Below, one piece after another: positions 15,610-22,482 of a stretch of 39,989 bases of DNA (position 1 is the first letter of the stretch; every line of letters starts with the position of its first letter). Under the pieces are notes generated by a model. The model saw only the letters and a program-made list of their open reading frames with translations, was not told the origin of the DNA and searched no databases. The position numbers and the translations under genes were made by a program. The stretch is from a virus: IMG/VR virus record IMGVR_UViG_3300021963_000269, positions 1 to 39,989 of that record; one strand, given 5' to 3'.

Positions 15610-17025
15610 TTACTTCCAGTTAACTCCTGATCCTTCATTTGATCCTCCTGATCCAGGTATTCTTTTTCTTGAGTCAGCTACATAATCAGACCACTTGTCT
15701 AAATTATTGAATTCAAAGTATTTACCTGCATTATCAAAGTCAACTTCCCCTATCTCTTCAGTTCGGCCGTTTGAATTCTTCTTAAACACTTTCAATTTAC
15801 CAGCTGCTCCTTGTTTAAAGGTGTATTGTTTATCCTTTGAAAACTCTGATAATTGATCATATTTCCCATTAATGATAAGCTTTCTAATATTATCAACAGT
15901 TTGACTACTAGTATCTTTTGGCGTGGTGGTGGTAGTACTACCACTTGATGATTTAACAGGAATTTCATCTTGAGTTGATTTACTCTCTAGATAAATCCCT
16001 ACAGTTCTTATAACTGCATCTTGAGACGCTTTAATTTGCGCCGGAGTAAGAACAGGTTGATAAGTGTCTGTAGAATCCAATCGCATCTCAATAAGCCTAG
16101 TTGACGCTGTTTTAGCAAACTCAGCCTCCTCTTCTGCTGTCATTAGAGCTTTATTCATAAATGCCCTAGTATCATTTTCTTTTTTGATCATAGCTGCCAT
16201 CTTATTATTGTAGTCAGCTTGGCTCCAGTATGAATTGTATTGACCTCCTGTATTATCTCTCAATATACTTGCTGCCATTCTTGGATTATCGGTAAGCGCA
16301 CCTACAAGATCAGTAAGTTTAGTTGCATATGCGCCATTATTTCGAACATCATTAATTGTATTAATCCCGTCTTCTTTAAGAAACGGAGCCCATTCTTTTA
16401 CTACAGAGCCTACTTGTTCGTTAAGGTTTACTTTGGTAAAAACTGTGTTATTAGGCATGGCCATTGATCGAAAGCTTTGAACGGAGCTAGGATCTAATTG
16501 ACCGGTATTAGGATCAACTTTACCCATGCTCATGTTACCACTATCGTCAATAAAAATTTGCTTATCTTTTAATGTAGACATTTGAGCAAAAAATTCACCT
16601 GAGTCTGTCGTCAAACCGGAAGAATTAACATCAGATTGTTGTTTCTGAATCTCAGCCATTTTAGCATCATATGTCTTAACAGTATTAGCAAATGTACCCC
16701 AACTATCCATTACGGTAGTCATTTTTTGCTTATAATCTTTAGGGCTAATTTGTCCGGCTTTTAACTGCTTGTTTAATCCATTAATAAATTGAACTCCGCT
16801 TTGCGCGCCATTCAATGTCATTGTTTGGAATGTCTGACTTTTACCAAGTTCCGTCTCACGGATAATTTTAGCATTGTCGGTTTGGATCTTATCAAGCTCC
16901 TCTTTTTCAAGTGTTCTTCTTTCTGAAATACCTGAAAGAGTTTTAGATAGATCAGTTGTTAGCTTACCTAAGTCTAATGTTTGTGACGGCGGAAGATATC
17001 CGTAATATTCTTGTCTAGTTGCCAT
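15610..17025 (-). CDS. Internal virion/ejection protein candidate, 471 aa (T7 gp15-like position)
   Basis: Middle gene of the three that end the late operon. The N-terminal 140 residues are helical and Gln/Lys-rich (LDLGKLTTDLSKTLSGISER, then EKEELDKIQTDNAK), and a low-complexity SSSGSTTTTTPKDTSS linker at about residues 355-370 precedes a small C-terminal domain. No enzyme motif is visible. The assignment rests on order, helical composition and size, as in T7-type gp14-gp15-gp16 sets whose products form the DNA-ejection tube. The start is 21 bases from the giant gene on one side and one base from the previous stop on the other. Confidence 0.6.
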   Translation of the reverse strand: MATRQEYYGYLPPSQTLDLGKLTTDLSKTLSGISERRTLEKEELDKIQTDNAKIIRETELGKSQTFQTMTLNGAQSGVQFINGLNKQLKAGQISPKDYKQKMTTVMDSWGTFANTVKTYDAKMAEIQKQQSDVNSSGLTTDSGEFFAQMSTLKDKQIFIDDSGNMSMGKVDPNTGQLDPSSVQSFRSMAMPNNTVFTKVNLNEQVGSVVKEWAPFLKEDGINTINDVRNNGAYATKLTDLVGALTDNPRMAASILRDNTGGQYNSYWSQADYNNKMAAMIKKENDTRAFMNKALMTAEEEAEFAKTASTRLIEMRLDSTDTYQPVLTPAQIKASQDAVIRTVGIYLESKSTQDEIPVKSSSGSTTTTTPKDTSSQTVDNIRKLIINGKYDQLSEFSKDKQYTFKQGAAGKLKVFKKNSNGRTEEIGEVDFDNAGKYFEFNNLDKWSDYVADSRKRIPGSGGSNEGSGVNWK

Positions 17026-17026
17026 C

Positions 17027-17761
17027 TTAGTCGTTGTATAACATTTTTTTCTGTGACGGGTTAAGTGATTTCCACCAGCTTTTTAATTGATCATTTGACA
17101 TTTTACCTAAAGCTTCAAAATCTACATCTTGTCCACCAACTTTTCCAAATTGATTAAATTGATTTGGGTTCCATTGTTTTGACCCTAATGCTGTCTGATC
17201 TAATGGACTATCTTTATACAATCCAACCATCTTATCAATACCACCTGCTGCAGTACCTAACGCTGAGAACGCACTACCAATTGCTGCATTTCTATTAGAC
17301 TCAGATTGTGCTCTTCTCATACTAGCATCCATAGCATCGTTAATTCCAATATTGTACTCTCTCTCAGCTCGTCTTGCTTCAATACCTTGACCTGCCTCTG
17401 CTTGAGCCATGTCTCTTTGGTATTGTGCTTGATTTGCTTGGGCAGCCAAACCTAAGTAAGCTTCGTTTCCTGCGCCTACCAATTGGCCAATACCTCCGAT
17501 GATACCCTCAGCACCAGTACCCTGAAGTGCTGCAATTCCTTGTTGTGTTTGTTGGTCTTGTCCTTGTTGAGCTAACTCAAAACCAAGAGTAGGAACCTGA
17601 ACGCCTTTGAATTGGTTCACCTCCTTGATTTGTTTCATATTATTAACAGCCATCCCATATTGAGACGATGCCTTTTTCATTTCTTTGTTGGCTTTTATAG
17701 CTTGAGCGGCCGATAGACCTACTCCTCCTAATGCTACTAATGTTGATGTGACTGCTGCCAT
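17027..17761 (-). CDS. Internal virion/ejection protein candidate, 244 aa (T7 gp14-like)
   Basis: Begins with a Gly/Ala-rich hydrophobic segment (VTSTLVALGGVGLSAAQAI) and has a second one (IIGGIGQLVGAGNEAYLGLA) at about 85-105, then a Gln/Arg/Ala helix (ANQAQYQRDMAQAEAGQGIE) and a third Ala/Gly stretch (NAAIGSAFSALGTAAGGI). This layout is typical of the small internal proteins (T7 gp14, P22 gp7-type) that enter the outer membrane or periplasm during DNA ejection. Its place just before two longer ejection-type genes supports this. No catalytic motif. Confidence 0.65.
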   Translation of the reverse strand: MAAVTSTLVALGGVGLSAAQAIKANKEMKKASSQYGMAVNNMKQIKEVNQFKGVQVPTLGFELAQQGQDQQTQQGIAALQGTGAEGIIGGIGQLVGAGNEAYLGLAAQANQAQYQRDMAQAEAGQGIEARRAEREYNIGINDAMDASMRRAQSESNRNAAIGSAFSALGTAAGGIDKMVGLYKDSPLDQTALGSKQWNPNQFNQFGKVGGQDVDFEALGKMSNDQLKSWWKSLNPSQKKMLYND

Positions 17762-17762
17762 A

Positions 17763-18164
17763 TTATAGTGTTTTAATCATTTCTATACAACCGGTGCTAC
17801 CTTCATGGTAGCCACAAGCTGAAAAACTGTTTAGTAGGTTTTGGTTCTTTAGAGATGTATAAATATACTTACATCCGTATGCTTCTTTTGCTAACTCAGT
17901 AATTGCATTTATAAGAAACTCTATAGCTTCCTTCCTATCTTTATTCTTGTACTGAAAGTTAGATACAATGAACTCTATGATTGCTGTCTTTGAGTTTGTA
18001 AAGTATATAAACCCAGCACATATGTCAATCCCATCCTTCGATACCATCAAACCACCGGTTCCATCCTGCGGTAAGAAATCTCGTGGTGGTGGAGTCCATC
18101 TCCAATCCTTCCACCAAGATGATAACACATCGTAATCACCTTCGTTTAAGAACCTAACTTCCAT
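17763..18164 (-). CDS. GNAT-type acetyltransferase-like protein, 133 aa
   Basis: The sequence opens with MEVRFLNEGDYDVLSSWWKD, the usual beta1-alpha1 of a GNAT fold, continues with AGFIYFTNSKTAIIEFIVSN (strands beta3-beta4) and DRKEAIEFLINAITELAKEA (alpha3), and closes with a beta5-alpha4 unit (LLNSFSACGYHEGS). The classic Q/RxxGxG/A acetyl-CoA loop is not clear, and NFQYKNKDRKEA stands in its place, so activity is uncertain. I start at ATG 18164; TTG 18170 is in frame two codons earlier. It lies between a tail gene and the first ejection gene, a place where this short family recurs in environmental phages. Confidence 0.6.
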   Translation of the reverse strand: MEVRFLNEGDYDVLSSWWKDWRWTPPPRDFLPQDGTGGLMVSKDGIDICAGFIYFTNSKTAIIEFIVSNFQYKNKDRKEAIEFLINAITELAKEAYGCKYIYTSLKNQNLLNSFSACGYHEGSTGCIEMIKTL

Positions 18165-18167
18165 ACA

Positions 18168-18175
18168 CAAATTTA
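18168..18175 (-). promoter_or_regulatory. Possible -7 box (TAAATTTG) before GNAT-like gene
   Basis: On the minus strand TAAATTTG ends three bases before the ATG at 18164. It matches TAnnTTTG. No TTG at the expected -33 distance was found, so it may be a translation-start context instead. Confidence 0.25.
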
Positions 18176-18895
18176 AGGAAAACTTTTGAATACTGATGCC
18201 CCAACGGCAAACATTGTTACCTCATATGTTTTATCGTTCTCAAGATCGACTTGTAGGTAGTAACCTCTAGGTCCAAATGACTCAGCTGTAGGATTTTTAA
18301 CAACAACTATCAAGTCATTTTGCAATGGTGTGATAGCTACAGAATCAACTGTTATAGTGGTGTTATTGAAGTTTACGATTGATCCGATAAACTCTAGGCC
18401 GCCATTGATGGCTCTGTAAGCCAAATCGCCGATATTTAAGTATGAAGGTATGTCAGACAAGAATGTGATTGTTGTCCCGACAATATTATCTACATTCCCT
18501 ACACCTTGCGTAGACAATAAAGATGAATCAGTATTAGATAGTGGCCTTCTGATAAATGAATACCAGCGCCCTTCTTTTAAATCATACCAGTCATAATCAA
18601 TAAACCCTTCATCTAAATTGGTATGCATTGTAGTTCTCCATGGGTGGGTACTATCCTGCCAAATATTCTTGAATTTCTTGATTGTAGTTGGCTCTATGTT
18701 GAATATCGTACTTAATGTAGACGTGTAGTAAGTCTCATAGAATTTATTCCTGATCGGGTTTAAATTGTGCAAATATAGATTCCCATTCTTAAATGAATAG
18801 AAATGACTATTCATATGCAACATCCATTCAGGCACATAAGACCATCTAGATGTCCATCCATTGGCGTAGTTGTAATAAGATAAAGTATCTGTCAT
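18173..18895 (-). CDS. Phage tail/structural protein, 240 aa
   Basis: The N-terminal part (GWTSRWSYVPEWMLHMNSHF, YSFKNGNLYLHN, then a run on RNKFYETYYTS) matches the pattern of the C-terminal domain of P22-gp10-like stabilisation proteins, where it packs at the tail hub. The second half is a small beta domain (VGTTITFLSDI, LEFIGSIVNFN). It follows the glycosyltransferase by 19 bases. A split-off domain of the gp10-like protein or a separate tail tip protein are both possible; I cannot tell which. Confidence 0.6.
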   Translation of the reverse strand: MTDTLSYYNYANGWTSRWSYVPEWMLHMNSHFYSFKNGNLYLHNLNPIRNKFYETYYTSTLSTIFNIEPTTIKKFKNIWQDSTHPWRTTMHTNLDEGFIDYDWYDLKEGRWYSFIRRPLSNTDSSLLSTQGVGNVDNIVGTTITFLSDIPSYLNIGDLAYRAINGGLEFIGSIVNFNNTTITVDSVAITPLQNDLIVVVKNPTAESFGPRGYYLQVDLENDKTYEVTMFAVGASVFKSFP

Positions 18896-18900
18896 AGATA

Positions 18901-18908
18901 CAAATTTA
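18901..18908 (-). promoter_or_regulatory. Possible -7 box (TAAATTTG)
   Basis: TAAATTTG on the minus strand, five bases before the ATG at 18895, in the gap after the glycosyltransferase gene. Nearest TTG upstream is about 12 bases away, shorter than the usual 17-19. Confidence 0.25.
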
Positions 18909-18914
18909 CGAAAA

Positions 18915-19826
18915 TTAGACCAAACAGCTTTTCATTCCCTTGATCATCTCATAGTAGTTGTATGAGCATCGTTTGTCACTGAGCTTAAGATCAATACCAA
19001 ATGGATACTTGTGCATGTACTCAGCCTTATAGAACATCTCTTGGTTGTTGTTTTGAACACCGGCATTATGGAAGAAGTATACATCATCCCACCGGCTGAT
19101 CGGACAAGTGGCCCAACAAAAGTCAAACTCCTTGATCACCTCGACATGCTTGCCAAAATACCAAGCGTTCCATAGTTCGGCCCACATGCTTGCCGTCCAA
19201 GCTTGTATGCCGTATGGATCACCTTCCTTCTTAACGTTCTGCATTTTGGTTAGTAGGTTGTATAATGCTCTAGCATCTAACTCAACTTTCTTCCAATAGG
19301 TTGACGTCAAGTTCTTCATAAGCTTCTGAGCGCCACCACTGTTATGCTTGTTTGCTTGAACGATTTCTTTCTTTATGCCGATTTGGCCACACATAGCATT
19401 TAATACCTCTTCGCCTTTGCTCATAATGTAATCGTATCCTATGTATGACACAGTATCAGAGAAGTACCATGTGTCGTCAGCTAGGTATGGACTGAAGTCC
19501 AAGTGCTTGGTAAATACGAAGTCAGAGTCATGGAAAAAGAACGCATCGTTCGATGGGTATAATTCAAAATGCTTCTTAAGTATATGTGCTTGAATAGCAG
19601 GTGGATAGTTACAACTACCTAAAGTATCTTCGTAAAAATAGAAATGAGCGACATCTGAATAGTTCTCTACAAGCTTTTGCCATGACTCAGGAATTTCACC
19701 TTGATATCCTGCTACCACGTCAATGTTTTTGTATCCTAGCGATACAAAGTTGTGGATGTAAACCTCAACCTGCCAAGCATAATAGTCTAGCGCTGGTTGC
19801 GCTGAAATCATTCTAAGTGTCCTCAT
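18915..19826 (-). CDS. GT-A-fold glycosyltransferase-like protein, 303 aa
   Basis: The start is fixed by the TAATG junction with the preceding tail fibre gene (ATG at 19826). The N-terminus (RTLRMISAQPALDYYAWQVE, then KNIDVVAGYQG) is a Rossmann-like nucleotide-sugar half; FFFHDSDFVF provides the DxD (DSD) motif that binds metal and sugar nucleotide; NSGGAQKLMKN lies at a position equivalent to acceptor-loop motifs; and FFHNAGV near the end gives a late His like the one GT8-type enzymes use for metal. Together this is a convincing GT-A pattern, although the donor and acceptor are unknown. It is translationally coupled to the Thr-tract fibre gene, which suggests that this fibre, or the host surface, is modified. 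Confidence 0.7.
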   Translation of the reverse strand: MRTLRMISAQPALDYYAWQVEVYIHNFVSLGYKNIDVVAGYQGEIPESWQKLVENYSDVAHFYFYEDTLGSCNYPPAIQAHILKKHFELYPSNDAFFFHDSDFVFTKHLDFSPYLADDTWYFSDTVSYIGYDYIMSKGEEVLNAMCGQIGIKKEIVQANKHNSGGAQKLMKNLTSTYWKKVELDARALYNLLTKMQNVKKEGDPYGIQAWTASMWAELWNAWYFGKHVEVIKEFDFCWATCPISRWDDVYFFHNAGVQNNNQEMFYKAEYMHKYPFGIDLKLSDKRCSYNYYEMIKGMKSCLV

Positions 19827-22477
19827 TAGCAAGATATTGAACCACCGGTCCAATCGCTGCCATCCCATTCGTATGCAATGTTTGTAATAACTTGCAAGTA
19901 CCAAGCTGCTGGTGCAGGATCAGATCCTAAAAGGTCAACAAATATACTATTTCCCGGAACACCAAGCATACCATTTACATAAAAAGTTTCTATATTTAAA
20001 ACTGTACATACGTCAGCGCTATTGGTATTGCTTGACAATATCAATGCTGTTAATGGCGGCCTTGTCGTCGTTGTGGTAGTACTAGTAGTAGTTGTTGTGG
20101 TAGTACTAGTAGTTGTCGTTGTAGTGGTTGGAATAGATGACAAGCATTCAAAACAACTTTCATATGAATACCAAATATCAGCGTCTGTGGTAGTAGGAGC
20201 TATAACCGACTCAAGCACACTGCATATACTAGAACTATCTTTAACTGTTGTACCAAGAGCTAATGGTTCAAATGATTGAATCTTTAATTTCTTATATGTA
20301 GCAGTTCCACAAATTAATGATCTGTAATAATATGTAGGAGCAGTAGTCGTAGTCGTAGTGGTCGTTGTAGTTGAGCAATTATATTTATCAAGTATTTGAC
20401 CGGTATTTGCAATTAATAGTGCATATGTTTGTCCTAAATAAATAGCTTTATACCATTTAAATCCACCGTCGAATAATGTTGTTCCGGCTAAATCATAGTA
20501 AATAAAACCGTTTATTTCTAGAGTATTGAAATAAAAAGTTGTTGTTGCACCTGTTTGAGCGCATGCATTTCTAAAAGAAACTTGAGCATCTAAGTCTAAC
20601 TTAAAAGATATCAACGGAGCAACTGTAGTGGTAGTCGTCGTTGTCGTTGTAGTAGTTGTACCGCTACATGCCGTACAATCTCCGTATACAACTATTGGAT
20701 TCTCAGTAAGATAGTATGGGAAAGTAGCCGCTGAAGTGTTTGTTATTTCCCAGCAGTTTCCATCATCACTTTTAACGATATCACTTATACCTGCTCCTCC
20801 AGTTGTTGTGTCTAATAAAATAACTTCAACAGTTGGGTCTTGGCATGACTGAGCAACAAAGTAATCACCTGCCGGCAGTGTTGTCGTAGTTGTACTTGTG
20901 GTTGTTGTGGTAGCTCCGGGACAACTAAATGTAGCCATAACCGTTCCGTCCTGATCAATCTGAATAACTTCAGCTGAGTTGTCTAAGTAATACCACTTCT
21001 CACCACCCATGAATGGTTTGCTTATTGCAGGATCATAAAATACGGTATCACCTCTAGTTGGAACAGGCTGTGTTCCTATAAAGTATAATTGAGTAAATGT
21101 TGGAATAACACCACATGCATCTGAAGCCACCTCTTTGAATTGCTCCACATCAATAAGACACGGCTGAGCATCTGATGATGAGATAACACTAATATTAATT
21201 AGCGTGTCATTAGACGTTCCAAGGCAATTGCTAGCGTTAATGGTAAGTCTATATGTGCCGGTTGGAGCGTTATTAAATGATACGACACCATCTGCAAATG
21301 AAGCACCTATTGGAAGATCGCTAGCAACAATTGACCAAGATGTCGGATTGTTTAATACATCAATCACCTCAAATGACTGAGAGTTAGATGTTACTGTTAT
21401 TGGATTCTCATAGATAAATGGAACAGCGTACTCGTAGCAATTACACAAAGAAACAGTTAACACTAATCCGTTCTCATCTACCTCAATATATGTCTTATTA
21501 GTTGGACTTGGTACTGTACAAGTAACAGTGTCAATCATGTGAAGCGTCCCGGCATTTGAATACACTACACTGCCGTCAGATTCAGTAAATACAACGTCAC
21601 CAACAACCGGAAGAGCGTTTAATCCATTGTGGTATACTAAATCAGTAGGACATTGTGCACACACATCAGAAGGTATACCATCTGTTATATCTAAATAGAA
21701 TGATGTTAAGTATGTGTCAATTTTATTCACGATCCATAATGAACCTGTAAATGGAGACGATACGATAAGATTTGCAGCAGGCTCTGGAATATCCTTAAAA
21801 AACTCTAATGACCCGACTCCATTATTGACTAATCCATCGTATGGGAAAACTAATCCAATCTCATCCTCAGGTATACCAGCTGAAATTAATGCATTGTAGT
21901 TTGATAAACTATTAACACCAACATACAATGAATCTCGAATGATAGACCCGTTCCACTCAACTTGAAATCTAGTCGGCTGATCAGGATCCATTAGATTGTA
22001 AGATATACCGGCACGTCCGATATTAGCTCCTAAGTCAAATCCAATTGTTCTAGAGCTAGTTTCGCCTAGATAAGATACAACTGAGTCCATCTTATCCTCA
22101 TAATCCCAAAGCAAATAAATGTATGGGTAGTTGTTTGGATTGTTAAAAACAAATGTACCTTGAAACTCAGTACCATTAAAGTAAACAGGTATCTCAGTAG
22201 CCAAAGAAAGAATCAATGTCTTTTGTTCACTAGTATACTCAACGTCAGACACCAAGTAGTAAAACTTGTTATTTAACGTTGGGGCCAATTGTCTGTAGTC
22301 AGTATATATGTCACCTGCTTTAACGGTAACCGTTGATCCATTGTATGGTATATAATCAACCCCGCCCACACCTGAATTGGTGTCAAATAAAGCGATTCCG
22401 CTGCTGCTTAGTATTACATTGTCAATTGTATATTGATCACTGCCAGTATATTCAAAAGATTGTTTTGTTCTCTCCAT
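19826..22477 (-). CDS. Tail fibre/tail surface protein with poly-Thr linkers, 883 aa
   Basis: Beta-rich surface protein. Residues 1-350 form several beta domains. Around residues 360-430 there is an Ig-like domain (VTSNSQSFEVIDVLNNPTSW, then DGVVSFNNAPTGTYRLTI), similar to putative-Ig domains of bacterial surface proteins. From about residue 520 on, four Thr tracts with occasional Ser (about 521-535, 606-618, 702-712, 782-808) separate small modules of 65-90 residues that alternate between two types and are rich in Cys. It follows the gp10-like tail gene by five bases and joins the glycosyltransferase by TAATG. Thr-rich linkers of this sort are common in Bacteroidota phage tail proteins; receptor binding is the likely role. 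Confidence 0.7.
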   Translation of the reverse strand: MERTKQSFEYTGSDQYTIDNVILSSSGIALFDTNSGVGGVDYIPYNGSTVTVKAGDIYTDYRQLAPTLNNKFYYLVSDVEYTSEQKTLILSLATEIPVYFNGTEFQGTFVFNNPNNYPYIYLLWDYEDKMDSVVSYLGETSSRTIGFDLGANIGRAGISYNLMDPDQPTRFQVEWNGSIIRDSLYVGVNSLSNYNALISAGIPEDEIGLVFPYDGLVNNGVGSLEFFKDIPEPAANLIVSSPFTGSLWIVNKIDTYLTSFYLDITDGIPSDVCAQCPTDLVYHNGLNALPVVGDVVFTESDGSVVYSNAGTLHMIDTVTCTVPSPTNKTYIEVDENGLVLTVSLCNCYEYAVPFIYENPITVTSNSQSFEVIDVLNNPTSWSIVASDLPIGASFADGVVSFNNAPTGTYRLTINASNCLGTSNDTLINISVISSSDAQPCLIDVEQFKEVASDACGVIPTFTQLYFIGTQPVPTRGDTVFYDPAISKPFMGGEKWYYLDNSAEVIQIDQDGTVMATFSCPGATTTTTSTTTTTLPAGDYFVAQSCQDPTVEVILLDTTTGGAGISDIVKSDDGNCWEITNTSAATFPYYLTENPIVVYGDCTACSGTTTTTTTTTTTTVAPLISFKLDLDAQVSFRNACAQTGATTTFYFNTLEINGFIYYDLAGTTLFDGGFKWYKAIYLGQTYALLIANTGQILDKYNCSTTTTTTTTTTAPTYYYRSLICGTATYKKLKIQSFEPLALGTTVKDSSSICSVLESVIAPTTTDADIWYSYESCFECLSSIPTTTTTTTSTTTTTTTSTTTTTTRPPLTALILSSNTNSADVCTVLNIETFYVNGMLGVPGNSIFVDLLGSDPAPAAWYLQVITNIAYEWDGSDWTGGSISC
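20071..20118 (-). repeat. 24-base tandem repeat inside a Thr tract
   Basis: Two adjacent 24-base units (20071-20094 and 20095-20118) share their first 19 bases (TTGTGGTAGTACTAGTAGT on the plus strand). Both read as Thr codons with a Ser. This looks like an in-frame slippage repeat that changes linker length. Confidence 0.7.
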
Positions 22478-22482
22478 TTTAT

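Noticed and set aside
19604-19904. Longer start (19904) for the glycosyltransferase
   Set aside because: The ATG at 19826 forms a TAATG junction with the fibre gene, and the extra 26 residues would lie wholly over fibre coding sequence.
20022-20279. A plus-strand ORF with long Val runs, looking like a membrane protein
   Set aside because: It is the antisense of Thr codons (ACN read backward gives GT-rich codons) within the fibre gene; no start context and no operon logic.
20051-20920. Repeated GT-rich blocks that could suggest a CRISPR-like or satellite array
   Set aside because: The blocks are of unequal length and spacing and are explained in full by Thr tracts in the fibre; no conserved repeat-spacer pattern.
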